Below are positions 1 to 13,100 of a DNA stretch of 36,757 nucleotides, one piece after another. This stretch comes from Gonium pectorale (taxonomy: Eukaryota; Chlorophyta; Chlorophyceae; Chlamydomonadales; Volvocaceae). The notes under the pieces were generated by a model, which saw nothing but the letters and a program-made list of their open reading frames with translations, did no database searches and was not told the DNA's origin. The first letter of the stretch is position 1. Every line of letters begins with the position of its first letter. The stretch is from positions 136,275 to 173,031 of the forward strand of contig LSYV01000019.1 in the NCBI GenBank assembly GCA_001584585.1. Direction: 5' to 3'. A program made the position numbers and the translations under genes.

Positions 1-1114
1 TATCGAGGCCTAGGTCACTGCTGGTTCGGTGGAAGCGGCCATGTGTGGGGCCCTTAACCTGTGCCCAAGTCGTTCCCTAGCGGGGCGCACACGGCAGACG
101 GCACGCGCCAGCCGCAGTGAGCGGTACCCTGTTGCGGCTCACAGACTTGAACGCGAGAAAACTCACGAGCAGATGAACCTGGCCTGCATTTAAGCCTACA
201 GTGGGTGATACAACTAGGATACCACACATGGCGGGCACTCGACTTTGACACACGGGTTGCCATCATGCCCGCCTGCGTGATGTGGAATGCCGTGCAGACA
301 GACGGCTGCAACAGCCCGGGCCGAGGCGCTGGCGGCTGCGCGGGGCCAGTTGCAGCAGAGCTGGGGAAGCACCCCTAAGAAGACGGCTGGAGCGAGGCTG
401 TCCGGGTGCTGCAGAGTACAGACCGTTCCATTGTCTTGCATCGCATGCAGCTGTGAAGGTCAGGTTAAGTGTTGTAAGCCGACTTTCAGATCTGAAACCG
501 CGCAGCACCCTCCGCAAGCGCGGAGCGAGGGAGGCCATACCATTTATTAGCGCCTCCTCCTCGACGCAACTTGATGCAACATGAGTTCATCAGCATACAC
601 AAGTTCCGTGTGAAAAGCATTTGAGGGATGGAGAGACAAAGAGGGCGAAATGCGTGCTACGGTTGCTGAGACCGTGGCTAAGACGTCGGCAGCTAGTTAG
701 GCTAGTTGATGCACGTGTGCCCTAAAGCCCGCGGAGTGGGATGCAGGTAGGATGAGGAGCGACAGGCGTTCTATGCAAAGCCCTACGCAGAGAGACCAAC
801 GTCCCACGACGGACCCTCGCCCCTTTCCCATGCGGCGTCCGACTCCCTACTTCTGCGCCCTTGCCCAATGTAACCATCTAAGTACTTCCCTGCGCGAAGC
901 GACGTGACAGGTTCAGTCAGTTTCGATTAGGCCGATGTTACGCATGTTGACTGACCACTTACCGGTCTCACGTTCTAGCAGCGGTAACCAGACTGTTGTA
1001 GGCCTGGTTTTCAGTGCAAGCCCAGCCATCATTGGCGGGCTGTACCGCGTAACAAAGCCCTTGCTGTTCCAAGCCCGTTCCTTCAGATATTCTTCTTTCC
1101 TCCAATCATTGAAT
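1..1114. other. left flank, no supported gene
   Basis: Open frames here are short, overlap on both strands and show no domain, signal peptide or consistent splice chain. I see no RNA gene or mobile element. Part of it could be the promoter or 5' UTR of the candidate secreted-protein exon that begins at 1115. Confidence 0.5.
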
Positions 1115-1257
1115 ATGGATTTTGGCAGGTTCGTTTGCTTCGTAATGCTAGTGGCATGCGTGCAAGCATCGGGGTCCCAGCTTCCTAGACCGACCCGCGG
1201 GTCGCTTCGCGGGCTTCGTGGACGTTCGGCAAGTGGCGAGGTCGTGCCCAGTGCCAG
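1115..1257 (+). CDS. candidate first exon of a secreted protein (signal peptide)
   Basis: An ATG at 1115 opens a 47-codon frame whose first 20 or so residues form a textbook signal peptide: MDFGR, then FVCFVMLVACVQASG with a small-residue cleavage site. A Ser/Arg/Gly-rich segment follows. The frame meets a good donor, AG before GTGAGC at 1258, leaving phase 2. I do not recognise the mature protein. The best continuation in phase is after the acceptor at 1396-1397. Signal-peptide-like stretches can occur by chance, so this is a candidate exon rather than a proven gene. Confidence 0.4.
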
Positions 1258-1397
1258 GTGAGCTGTTGCCGCATGTGCTTGCCTTGAAGTGTAGGTTTGG
1301 TGGAATGGAAGGCCTTTCGCGGCCCCGGGTGTGTCGCATTTCCGGCGCCCGTCCGGCGTCCCTTGATCCGCTCAGCGCTCCGCGCCCCGCGTTGCAG

Positions 1398-1809
1398 GCC
1401 TGCGAACGCCAGGGACCTGTCCACAACAATGTCTGCAATCTCCTTCACGCCCGTCGTCGTCGTGCCTACTGCTACTCATGCTATTGACACTTCCAAGTCG
1501 ACCGGTGCTACTGTTGCCACCGCCGTAGCCATACCGCCACCGCCGCCGCCCTGTGTCGCGGAGCTGTTGAAGCCGTCGGTGGCGTCTTTGGCCTCTGTCA
1601 CTTACCTTCATGTCGACGGCAACGGCGACGGACCGATGGGTCTACAAACGGCCCCGTCATGCACGGTAGCACGCCATAAGGCGACGCTTAGGCGCGGCCT
1701 GCGGCAATTCCGGGGCCAGCCTGGGGCCTTTGGACCGGCGGACGCCGTACCAGACGACGGGGTTGCCTTCCGGTCATCGCGGGTGCGTGGTGCCATGGCG
1801 GTCACTTGA
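1398..1809 (+). CDS. possible second exon of the secreted-protein candidate
   Basis: After the acceptor GTTGCAG (ending 1397), a frame in the phase left by the 1115-1257 exon stays open to a TGA at 1807-1809. It encodes a Thr/Val/Ala-rich stretch with a PPPPPP run and few cysteines. There is no recognised domain, and low-complexity reading of this kind is common in GC-rich algal DNA. An alternative frame over the same bases is Cys-rich and ends near 1488. Coding status is weak, and real splice donors inside the stretch are possible. Confidence 0.18.
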
Positions 1810-2081
1810 CGCCCGCGCCGAGGGCGCAGGCGTGGGCGGCATGCCGTGGGAGCCATGAAGGGAAGGCAGCACAAGGGCAGCAGAAGGAGTGTGGTGCAGC
1901 GGCCCAGCGGGGTACTATAGGCAGCGCGCGCATGCTGCGCAGCGTTGTTTGGCCGTTTCTGTGTGGCCGTCCCTCCACCCTGTGCACATACAACCAAGGG
2001 TGCCCTTGCCTGCTTCCTGCGTAGCTGATAACGCGTCCGGTCCCTCTGTAGGCTCGTCGCCTCTCACGTGCGTGCGACTGT

Positions 2082-2111
2082 TACGCAGCAAGCCTCTACG
2101 CAGCAAGCCTG
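2082..2111. repeat. two-copy 15-bp direct repeat
   Basis: TACGCAGCAAGCCTC at 2082-2096 is followed at once by a copy differing in the last base at 2097-2111. It lies just upstream of the Cys-rich candidate exon and has no evident function. Confidence 0.8.
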
Positions 2112-2162
2112 ATAGCAAACCCGCTTGGGGTTGCCACACCCTTCCCGTTGCCCCGCATGCAG

Positions 2163-2460
2163 AAGTGCGACGCGCTGTGTGCCCAGATCTGTGAGGAGGA
2201 TCCATCACTCGCGGTGACCTACGGCTTTCGCTGCTTCGTTGGCAAGCTCTAGTATACAAGGTGGGCCACAGCACGACTATGAATGCTACTGCTTCGCGGA
2301 AGGTTTGGCTGTGCACGGAGACCTAGCTGAGGTGTATTAATCAGTCATGTACGGCGGCAAGTGTTTTAGCACGCTTGGCGATGCGCATGCCGACGCATGC
2401 CAATCACTCTGCCGATCATTCCCGCCACGCTGTACCTTCGCCGAACCTTCGCTGTGCCAG
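2163..2460 (+). other. cysteine-rich coding-like fragments (PAN/apple-like?)
   Basis: After a pyrimidine-rich acceptor (CAG ending 2162) comes a frame with the pattern KCDALCAQICEEDP...YGFRCF. A second short piece, HDYECYCFAEG, follows an AG near 2281. A third, beginning near 2347, has the pattern GGKCFST...ACQSLCRSF...RCTF. The CxxxC spacing and the 'ACQSLC' type motif recall PAN/apple or WSC cysteine domains of secreted proteins, and a signal-peptide exon lies upstream at 1115. I could not join the pieces with consistent splice phases: stops (TAG near 2251, TAA near 2338) separate them. They may be exons of one gene, a decayed gene, or chance. Confidence 0.22.
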
Positions 2461-2849
2461 CCTGGAACCGTGCCATCTTTGCTGAGGCTTCCCCGATTGT
2501 TCCGACCCGACATTCTGGAGCGTACGGCACTTGTTTTTAGAGACTCGGCGATGCTTGATATCACCTCTGCCGCCCAGTATGCGGGGCAAGAACGTTTACA
2601 ACTCCGTGCCCAAGGCTCGTTCTGTGGTGCTGCTCTTTTCCGAGCACCTCGCTACTGCAACAGAAAGGCGGGCGCGTGTAGCCATGTCGTCGTATACTTG
2701 GGCGTTAGGGGGCCTGCTGTGAGTTGGCTTTCTGGAGCCAAGGCCGTGCCATACTTGGCTGGAGCCTTGCCAGTCAGGGGCGCCTTTCAACTTTGTGGTT
2801 AACACGGGCAAACCGTTGCTATACTGCCCTTACACGTGATGGGTGAGCG

Positions 2850-5004
2850 CTTGGACTAGGAGCACCATGCACACTGCATAAATGCAGTTGCGGGGTTGCA
2901 CGACGCGTGTGCTCAAAGACGTGTTCAGACGAGAACCCAATCCAAACACTGAAGTGGCATGGGAACCACAGGTATGATAGTTGCGGGATCGTGCGCCATG
3001 ACCGAGCAACGGATGAACCCTTAGGAATGGAAAATTGCAAGGTGGTAACGGTGTGCTAGCTGTGGCCATGATATTGATAGTGGCTGCAGTCCCAGGAAAG
3101 GCGAGGGCAAAGCGCCGGGAAGTTTCCACATTTGTGTATTGAAGACGCTTCTGCAGGGTGCGATCAATCTAGACCCGCTCACGTGCTGTTTGAAGGGTTC
3201 ACGCCTTGTTGCGAAGATGGGTCAATGAATTCCTCATGAGTTGTTTTTGAACACACATGCCGTCATTGCCTCTTGTCTGGCACCATGCATACACTGAAGC
3301 ATGGATAGCCTGAGGACTGTGTGAGGATGTGAAGGAATGTTGAGCCCGCACTGCAGTACAGCGCCTGTTGTAGTTTTGCTATGGGATGCTGTAGGAATAC
3401 GTTTGGCCGTGTTCGTTGGCTTTGGATGCTGCTTTTCGTTGCTTAGGGCGCATTTTGGACCTCCGCGGATGTTGAGGGCAAGGCCTGCCTGTAAGTTCAA
3501 TCAATACTTATCGTGATTAACATCAGAGCCCATTAACTCTCCTGCACGCCTCAGTAGTACCGCCTCGGCAAATACCGCCTCAACAAGTGATGCCTGCAGA
3601 CTTCTCACAATGTGTGTTGTGATCCGGCCCGTGGGTCGGTCCCTAAAGTCGCATGGCCTGCACGCATGTGTGGGCCATGTCGCTGCCGCCCTGTCATCTA
3701 CAGCGTGACCGCAATTATGGCGTGGGAAATGGCACTGTCTCAACAGCATCACATACAATCCGCGGAACAGGACACGCCGTTTCCATGGAAAACCGAAAGC
3801 TGCAACGGAGAACAGCGCGCTAACGCAAAGTGTGCGTAAACATCACAGGACTCCCAAAGACAAATCAGCCTAGCAAGAGAGGTCCCGCATCCGCAGAAGA
3901 GCAACCGGAAACAACAGCGTCCGACGGCAATCAGAGCTTTTCAAGCCCTTGCCCGCAACAACCAGTTTCACACGGGAGACACACAGAAGGCAGGCTGGGG
4001 ACCGTCGCTGGACCAAAGTCATACGTATTGATCCGTACATGCAGCATCGGCAGACACGGTATAGCTGCAACCGCTGAATAAGCGTGCATAGCTCTCACAA
4101 CCATGTCTCTATAGGACGCGGGAACACACGGGCGCTTCAATGTGGTGCCTGCGCGTTGCGCGCACAGCCGAATGAATTGCCAACGCAGACAATCGTAGAA
4201 GGAGGCACCGACGGCAGGAACGGGCGACCCTTCAGGCACAACCACACCCAAAAAAACCAAGCACAAAAAGGCCCCGGCAGGCGCGTGCCGAAGCATGCGA
4301 AGCAAAAAGAAACAGGTGCGGAGAGCACAGAGTTGTAGTGCAAGTACGGACCACGGCCGGCCGAACCATAGACACGGACTTGCAAAGAAGGCGTAAGATA
4401 CAGAGAAGCGCTGAAGCGTTAAGGGGTATCGTACAGAGTAAGGTGTTGTACATCGGACATTGATGGCCAGGATGCCACTGTTACCGCCGCGCCCGCCCTC
4501 GGCGAGTCACCGTGACCTCCCGTCCGTTTTGCAGCGAGTCAGTTGTCTATTGGCCCCATTCCTGGGTCCGGCGTGACAGCATGACCAGCAGCTTGACCTT
4601 GAACCACCCGTGCCCCTCGCATCTGCCCCCGGAAACCTCACCGGCACAACCACCAGAGGTTTCGGCGCAGCGCACCAGATGAGAGGCGGAGCACAGCCGC
4701 GTCCGACGGGCCCGACGGGCATCCGCATCAAAAACCGCTCAAAACCACACATCCCGACTGGCTAAACGACCCAGGCCACAGGCCTCTCGTACCTGCTCAC
4801 TGTTCCCGCTATGAACAGCATGCGCCACATGAAGACCTCCAGTCCTAGCACTCACTATTGAAACTCTGTTGGGTCCCTACGCTTCGGGTTACGTGCGGCC
4901 TTGCCGTACGCTCTCTCCCTCCTTGGACTCCCCATATCCAAAAGCGGCAGTTTCCAAATCGGCCCGGACATCGTCGCCACGCCCCAGTATCTCTCTTGCG
5001 CCGC
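2850..5004. other. apparently gene-free stretch
   Basis: Frames here are short and overlap on both strands. None carries a recognisable domain, catalytic motif or consistent exon chain. The base composition is lower in GC than in the flanking genes (for example 3230-4330), as expected for intergenic or decayed repeat DNA. No terminal inverted repeats or transposase signatures were seen by eye. Confidence 0.45.
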
Positions 5005-5019
5005 CCGCAACTGCTAGCG

Positions 5020-5024
5020 TTACA
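5020..5024 (-). terminator. candidate polyadenylation signal (TGTAA)
   Basis: TTACA on the plus strand reads TGTAA on the minus strand. This is the usual polyadenylation element of Chlamydomonas and its relatives. It lies about 400 bases beyond the stop codon of the tandem-NAP gene (5418), implying a 3' UTR of about 400-420 nt. The position is plausible, but a 5-base motif is weak evidence alone. Confidence 0.4.
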
Positions 5025-5417
5025 GTCCTCGCGGGCGGGCCGGCTCCAACATACTGGTGAAACGCAGCGGCAACTGTACATCCCTCCAGATTCGCAGCGT
5101 TGTTGCCCCGCATCGGCTGGGGTCGCACACTGACATCGCCCTTCGTGCCAGCCGCGCTTGATTGGCACCGGCCCTGCGGCCGAGAGTCGGACTACACCAA
5201 CACAAAAAAGGAACGTGTTACTGAACACACGCATAAGGCAGCCTGCCAGTGCGGCGCCAACCGGTCCAGCGCCGCGCCGTGGACCAAATGTCAGACCACG
5301 AGCCCGCAGCCGGGCTGCGTGCCGGCGCCGCCGCCCAGACCCGCCTGCACACGTGACGCCCCCGCGATGTACCCCCTCTGCCCCGACGCGCCGGCGCTCG
5401 CTGATCTCCCCCCTCTC

Positions 5418-8400
5418 TCACGGCGCCCAGCTGAACTTGGCCCGCACGTAGTCCAGCACCTCTTGAGCCAGCAGAAGCTGCGGACGCAGCGGGGACAAAC
5501 CACCAATCGTTAATCACCAAGAACTAACGGTAATTGCCAGTCGCACAGTTCTCCGTGTTTCACGTGTCTCTTTTTGCACGTATATGCAGGTTCCAGTACC
5601 CAGGCGGCTATTCACAGCTAACGCCTCTTCCCGTACTGCGGCGGCTGGAGGTGCACCGAGTGCGGATTACATTCATGGCGGCGCGCGGTGGCGCGCGTAG
5701 CTCGCTTTCCCTCACCTGCGCCATGAACATGGACAGCACCAGGACCGCCAGTAACGGGCTCGACATGACGCGCTTCAGGACGCCCAGGAAGCCGCCCTCG
5801 CCCGCCTCGCCGGCGGCGCCGACCTTACGGCGGCCGGCCGCCCGGCCGGCCGCACGAGCGGCGCGGCGGGCAGCGCGGCGCGCGGCGGCTTCCTCATCGC
5901 CGCCCTCCTCCTCTTCATCTTCCTCCTCCTGGTGGCGGCGGCGCACGTGGAGGTGCAGGGCCAAAGGGCAGGGGCGGGGGCGCCGCGAGGGTTAAAACCG
6001 AAGGGCAGGGATGGTGATGATCGCTTGCTCTGTCATGTGCCGGGTCTCCAGGGCAGAGTTGATTGATGGCTGGGCAGAACGAGCAGGCGGCACCTCTGTC
6101 AATGCGGTCAGACGCACAGCGCTAACCCGGCGGCAGTTCCCGACCGCACCTCCTCGCTCTCGTCCTCCCCGTCGTCCTCGTCCTCGCGCTCGTCGCCCAG
6201 GTCGTCAGCGTCCACCTTTGTCTGTGATGAGGAAGAGGACCAGGGCAAGGAAAGACAAGCGCGGCTGGGAAGGGTTGCTGTACACTCTCAAAATTCCTAG
6301 GCAGTCATCATGTGCAAAATTGACAAAACAGCCGTCCAGCCACCTCTCGCCCAGGATGTCACGCGTTGTGTGGAGGCCAGCCTATGATCTTTTCGTGCAT
6401 CTTGGCCGAAGGTACAGAGTGTAAACGTGCTCCTACCAAGCCACAGTGGAGGTTACAGTGTGTGAACGTGGTCCTATCATGGAGGAACAACAACGGAAGA
6501 CCAATGCCAACCGCGCTGGTATGATACAGGCACAGAGGGCGCCCGAACGGGCCTTAACCCCAGAGGCTGACCCGTATGACGCCTAGTGACACAACCCACC
6601 TCGACTGCCAGCCTGCCCGCAAAGTTGACCACCACGTTGACCAGCTCGCCGATGAACTCCTCCTGTACCTGTCGGCAAAAATTAAGCCATCGCTTTGTGG
6701 AGGCTCAGATCAACGGGCGCTCATAGGCTTTGCGCTTGTGCTAGGGACACACAATGTACAGTACGCATGAGAAGCCCAGCGCTTCACATGCCTGCAGGAG
6801 ACGACCCCGCGCTAGTTGCGGCAACGGCATGTGGGGCTGGCATCTGTGCGAGGACGAGCATGTCGGTAGCGGCGGCGGCATCTCGTAAGGCGATGAGAAA
6901 CGCCAGTGCTGTGGCTGGCGCAGAGCATTCTGCGGTGGCCTTCACGCTGTTGCGCCGCCCCTCTGCGAGGACCGACAGAGCCATACCTGCGACGACTCTG
7001 TTTGCGCAGCGCGGCTCTGCCCCGGGATGTTGAAGGTGCGGCAGAGGGCGCCTAGAGGTGCAGGGGTGTCGAGTGGCCGCGGGAGGCGGCACGCCCAGAA
7101 GGACAGGTGGGGAAAAGGGGGATACTCAGTCCGAGAGAGGGGGACAGGAGGGTGGGTGGGTCTTTGCATACAGACTGTCGAGGGGTCGGCCCATGCTTCA
7201 TTTGGCGCTGCACACGTTACCTGCGTGCTTGCTGGCTACTGTCTGTTTGGCCCGGTTGCAATGTCATCACAACGGCGTCAGGCGGCGACAGAGCGAAGGG
7301 CTTGGAAGAGAGACACCCACCGCGTCTGACATCTGAGCACGAGCCTCCATCTGTTCAGACGCCGCACCCCTAGCTATATGGCCCTGGCGCGTCCTTCCGT
7401 CCTCCCCATCAACCCAGGCCGGCCACCCGTAGTGCAATCCTACCCACCTGGGGCGTTGCTGAAGTAATGAAAGAAGCTGGGTACCTGCTTAGCCCGGGCG
7501 CGCTGACCCTCACTGCCAGCTCCCGCACCAGGCCTCTGTCCGGGCGGGTAGCGCACCGTGAGGTCGGCGCCCGGATGCCAGTCGATGGGGTCGGCCTGGT
7601 GGACGTATAGGCAAGCGAATGGGCCCGGAAGTACGTGCCAAGTTAGGAAAATGGCAGGGAGGTCCACAAGTGCGCAGCGGCCAGAGAGGCTAGGGATTTT
7701 CCTGGCGGGGTATCTGGCAGCAGAGGCCCCCACTGGGGCGCAGAGTGGGCTGCCGAGAAGACGCAGCGGGGTCCTGTGGCCATGAATTGTGGGAAAGGGG
7801 TCGGTTGAATGGACCCCGACGACAACAAATGAATCTGTGAACAGGCATGGCCAGGGCATTAGCGACCCGTTCCGCAGATGCCGAGCCGTAGTAAATGGAG
7901 GTGCCCCCTTGCTCGGCCTGTGCCTTCAACCCAACAACCCACGGCCCACCTGCCTCACCCGAACGCCTCAACGCTGAGGCCCCTCACTCCGCTTCCTTAA
8001 CCTTCCCGCGGCCGTCTGCCCCTGCCGGTCGCCCGACCCACCTGCGACGACTCGACGCCAATCTTGTTGAGGCTGCCCCCCGGCGCGTGGAAGGTGAAGC
8101 GCCGGCGCAGCACCTTGTTGGAGAACCAACGGTTGGGCAGGAACTCCAGCTCCACTGCGAGGGCACGACCGGCCGCCAAGGGGTGCTCAGAACTCCAGTA
8201 AGACAAGCGCTGATCGCACACGGCCCCACCAGAGGTGGCCCACAAGGCCAACTTCCATGAACTGGAACGGCCACCGCAGCCCGTACCGTTCCCTTGCTAC
8301 GGGTACCACCTCTCATCTCACATCCTGCGCTTACAACTGCCTCCGCACTACCCATCCTCCCCTTCCCCTTCTTGAACCCCACTCCGTCGCCTTCCACGCC

Positions 8401-10079
8401 CGTATCCCTTGCCAAACGTGCATCTGCAAGGCGAGGCAACCTGGCGGCAGAACTTACGTGTGGCGCTCCGCGTGGGCTGCTCGGGTGTGGGCATGCGGTT
8501 GGTGTCCCACACCAGGCGGACGTCCGCCAGGGCCGCCAACGCGCCCTCGTCCCGGTGGGCCACCGCGGCGCCGCCCACTGGGGTGGCCCGCAGCGCGCGG
8601 AGCCAGAAGGCAGGGATTGACAGCTTGTCGGTGGCGCCTGCGGTGGGAGGGCAGGGCGGAAGGCTATGGTACTCAGCACGAGCGCATGAGTCATAAAGGC
8701 GAATGACAGCTGACAGAGCGCCGCCAAGCCGCCTGAAGCTCCTTCCAGCTCGCCCTTGTACTCGCCTCCCCTCCGCCGAGCCTCATATGGGCTGGAGCAA
8801 GGACCCTGCTGTTTTTGCCCAAGAGGCTCAAGGCCCCTGCTTCCGCGATCTCCCTGCCGCTGGGCGCTGCCGCTCGCGGCTTGCTTCAGGGCACCACAAT
8901 CATGCTGGCGGGGCAGTGCACCCACCCGCCGGCCCAACCAGCAGGGACCTCCGCTGCGCCGCCAGCCGCGCCACCTCGTCTATGTGCGCCACCAGCGCCG
9001 CCCACTCGGCAGCCTTGAGGCCAGCCGCGAGCTCGTCCAGCCGCCGCTGAAGGCCCTACGGAGGGCGAGTGCGTACGGGCACGGGCGCGGGAGGGCATTG
9101 TGAGCGGGCGGGCAGGCAGGGAGTATCCGCGGGCCAGACAGGCGGGATGCATACGCGCGTGTGCAGGGGGAGTTCCTTGGGTAGCATTGTGCCAGAGGTT
9201 GCAAAACGGATGTGGGGAGACGGGCATGTGCGCTTCGAGGCCACCGCGCGCCCCGACGCCGCGCCCGGACGTCGCAGCTTTCCCCCCACCCTGCCCTCTG
9301 TGTCTTCGCCACCCGATCGTATGCTTGGGGCCAAGTTCGGGCGGAGGCCCAGGGCGCTCCCATTGTCCCATGCCCTGGGCTTGGGATGTAGCATAACAAC
9401 ACGCCCGCGGCAAACGCTGCCATCGCCTGCAACGGACACCGGGGGTAGTATTCGCCCTGCCTGCCCTGTAGCAACGCCCCTCCCAAGCCCCCACACATCA
9501 GGTCGACGAGGAGCCGTCAAGTTGCGCCTTTTTCCGCCCACGGTCCAGACCCGAAGCCCCATACCCGGCCGGGAGCCGCCCCCCCCCTTCGCCCGCCCAC
9601 CCGGTCTCCTCGTGGCGCAAAGACAGCCCGCCACGGGTGAACCCACCATGAGCGCGTGCAGCGCCCGCTGCGTCGACAGCGCCAGCGCCGCCACGTCGCC
9701 CGCAGGTGAGCCGCTCACGAGCGTGAAGCCCTCCTCGTCGTCGTCATCTGCGCCGATGGCCCGGCCAGACTGCGCGGCGCAAATGCAACCCAAATGAGCA
9801 TGAGTTGAGGGGAGATTACGGATGCCGCATTCATCACAGGTTCCCAGCGCTTACCGCATTGCGGGTACGCCCACGCCTCCCACGTTACTCACATTTGTTG
9901 GTACCGGTACTAGTAATGAGCTCACCTTCCCTCCGCCCGCCGCCATGTACAAGTGCACCGCTCGCGGCACGACCTTCTTGACCAGCACGTCCAGGATGTC
10001 GCCGTCTCGCGCACGCCGCTCCTGCATGCGCTGGGCGGCATCAGCGCCGCCGCCCTCGGCAACTCCCTCCGCGTCCTGG

Positions 10080-10111
<32 letters not shown>

Positions 10112-13100
10112 CTCGGTATCATCGCCCTCACGCGTGGGATCGAGCTGCGGTCATGAGGGATGAAGGTGCAGCAGGAGAGACGTGACGCACACAAGCGAGT
10201 GAGGTACAAGCGTCCAGGCCGTCGTGTGGTCAGAAGACTGCGCTCCGCAGGCCCAGCGCAATCAGATTCACCAACACACCCCATAGTACCCACTGCGCAC
10301 AGCCCCACGCCGCACCTCTCGGCCCTTTTTGGCCTTGTCACCCTGGACGATGGGTAGGAAGAAGCGGAAGAAGGAGGGACAGGCCCGCCGCCTGCGGACG
10401 CAGGGAGCACAGCCGAGCGGCCGCCCGTCACTCAACAGCCATTAGTCGGCGGCTCCCTTGGTAAATACTACAACGTAGCGGAATTTCCCGCACCGACATG
10501 CGGGATACCACCGGATGCCCACCCGCAGGCTACATCGGCAACATTCTTCCGAAGAGATTGCCCGCACCTGCCGCTTGCCGCCGGGCCCTCTCCTGCGCCA
10601 TCCTCCTGCTCCTCGTCGTCCTCCTCCTGCTCGTTCTCCTCATCCGGGTCTGGGAGGTCTGGCGGAGGGCCGCCGCCGTGCTTGCCGTGCTTGCGGCTGG
10701 TGCGGGCCGCTGGCGCGGCCGCGGCCTGAGCATACGGACATGAGACGCGGAGTCGGGCTCAATGCAAGATGACCGTTGCCAAATCTGCCCATGTTTCGGA
10801 ATCAATGTGCCATACCGCAGTAGCACCCGGCACCAGATAACAGCACCCCCGACACCCCTGGAGTACTGCCTGGTTACCATCCGCGCCTTTCTCACATACA
10901 GCACCCACGCCTGGAGCCTAACGCCCCACGCCCATTTCGCCCCTGACATCGGCGCGCACCTTCAAGGCGCCGCCAACGCCACAAGGGAGCCAGCACGCGG
11001 GGGTGCTGCAGGACGCCAAACGTACTATCCCACATTTCAAAAGCCCACCCCGCTCCCCCTGCCTTGCCCCACCTTCTTGCCCTTCTTGCCGCCCTTGGCG
11101 CCGCCCGTCTGCTTGCCGCCGCCAGCACCACCTGCGCCGCGCTTCTTGTCGCCGCCGGCCGGGCCGTCGGCCTTGACCAGCAGGCTGCGCCCCGGCCTCC
11201 AGTCGATGACAGTTGCTTCCTCGCGCACCTCCTCAATATCCCCGGACCGCCCGTCCCCCGCGCGCTTCACATACACGCCCTTCCGAAGCACCTGAACGGG
11301 GAGCCGGGAGCAACACCATCAATCAAGGCAGACATTACATCACTGAAGGGCAGAAGTATATGGTGGTGGCAATGACCTCCTGGAAGGGCAGACCTACATG
11401 CTCAGGTTCAGGAAGAACTCCCGCATGTAGCAGCATGGGTCACGAGGGAGCGGGGATGCACGCTGTGCGCGCATATGCTGGGCGGGTGGACACTTAGGCT
11501 GGGCGCGATCCCACCGTGTTTGTGAAGTATGGGTTGTTGGGCGAGAAGTGGAACTCGACGGCCATGCCTGCGGGACCGCGCACGTAGCGCACATCCTCAC
11601 AATACTCGAGCGCGAAGCGGTCCCGCGGCGTGATGATGGTCGAGAGCTCCTCCTGAGGGGCAGTAGGGCCCGGCGCAGTTTATGGTGGAGAGAGGAGCAA
11701 GCCCGGCGCAGCACCCAGGGAAGATCACGTCGCTGCATATTAGTGGTGATTGGGAATGGGATAGCATTGTGCAGCGGAGACAAAAGCTGATACATGGCGT
11801 GCGGGGAGCGGTTCACACGCGGCTTGTTTTGGGCACGCCGTTTGCGTCTGCCCTGCAGCTCGGCCAAGCCCCAAGATCTACCTCCAAAGTTCTTGAGGCG
11901 CGCTCGGAGACGGTTAGTGCAATGTAGTTGCAAAACGTGTACAATATCAGCCAGCCGACCTTCCAGAGCGGCCGGGACGAGTCCCAAGTCGGGAGCTCAA
12001 CCGCATTCGTACCCATCATAGCACTCCATCCTTTTCAAGGCACCGCACGGCACCGCACCTGGTTGCAGAGCGCATTCAGCCAGAAGAAGGGCACGCCGCG
12101 GCTGGCAGCCACCGGCTTGTCGCCTTTGCCCGCAGCGGCGGCGCCCTTGCTGCCGCCCTTGCCGCCACCGGTCACTGGCGAGGCGGCCCCCGGTGAGGAC
12201 GCGGCAGCCGCAGCGGCGGCGCCCTGGGGCTGGAAGCCCTGCAGGCACAAGACATGGCACAAGAAGAGGTGAGGGGGCTACATGGACATCCACGGCGGAG
12301 CGACACTAGCAACTGCGAGGACACATTGCAGATGCGCACGAACGCAGGCAAATATATACCGGCACCCGTGTAGTATGGGCGCTCCCGGCTGCTACCATGT
12401 GATATGAAGCTGCTGCCGGGCTATGCCAAACAATGGCATCAAGGAGCAAGAAAGCAGGTTGCCACGCGTCAAGCGATGTGTACCAATGACGGCGTACCTG
12501 AAGCTCCTCGTCCGTCGGGTCTGATTTTCCAGAGACCAGCTCATACCTGCCAAGCAGGGAGCGGAAGCGCGCAGGACACGGTGCATTGACGGGAGCCGGG
12601 GCCAGCAGGAGGAACGGAAAAGTGGATCATAAGTGAAGAGTGGTCTGTATGAGATGGATCTAGATGGGATCTTGTGGCCGCTTTGTGGCCCAGGGAGCCC
12701 GTGCTCGTGACCCATACCTGGCGGACACCTGCGGACGGCTCACCAACGGCGACAAAAACTGAAACCACTAACATGTCGCGTATCGAGGAAGTATGCATGC
12801 ATATGCATGCGATGTAAACGTTATGGATGCCTGTCAAAGTCTGGTCCGCTATGAGGGGTCACTGGAACATGGGACACGCCGCTGCCTGTCGAGACACGTC
12901 GGCATCGTGCCCTCCAAGGTGTCCTATGCCAGCAACGAAGCCCATGGGAAGTGACTGCCACCTTGAGACGGGGTTGGGGCTGCCAGCGTTGGGGCTGTCA
13001 TGGCGGGCGACAGCTAAGTCCCGCGTCGCGCGCACCTGCGCTGCAGCAGGGGCTCGCGCTCCCGCAAGTACTCGACGATGAGCTCCTCTGCCTTCTGCTG

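Noticed and set aside
5534..5995. Plus-strand frame of 153 codons, Pro/Arg/Ser-rich
   Set aside because: It is the antisense of the acidic/Arg-rich and membrane-anchor exon of the tandem-NAP gene, whose frame and splice sites are supported.
7984..8937. Minus-strand open frame of 317 codons
   Set aside because: It runs through introns of the tandem-NAP gene in the wrong frame. The conserved NAP motifs over the same bases lie in another frame with good splice sites.
9056..9797. Long frames on both strands (about 245 codons each)
   Set aside because: Only 9647-9769 on the minus strand joins the NAP exons in phase. The rest is intron and its antisense.
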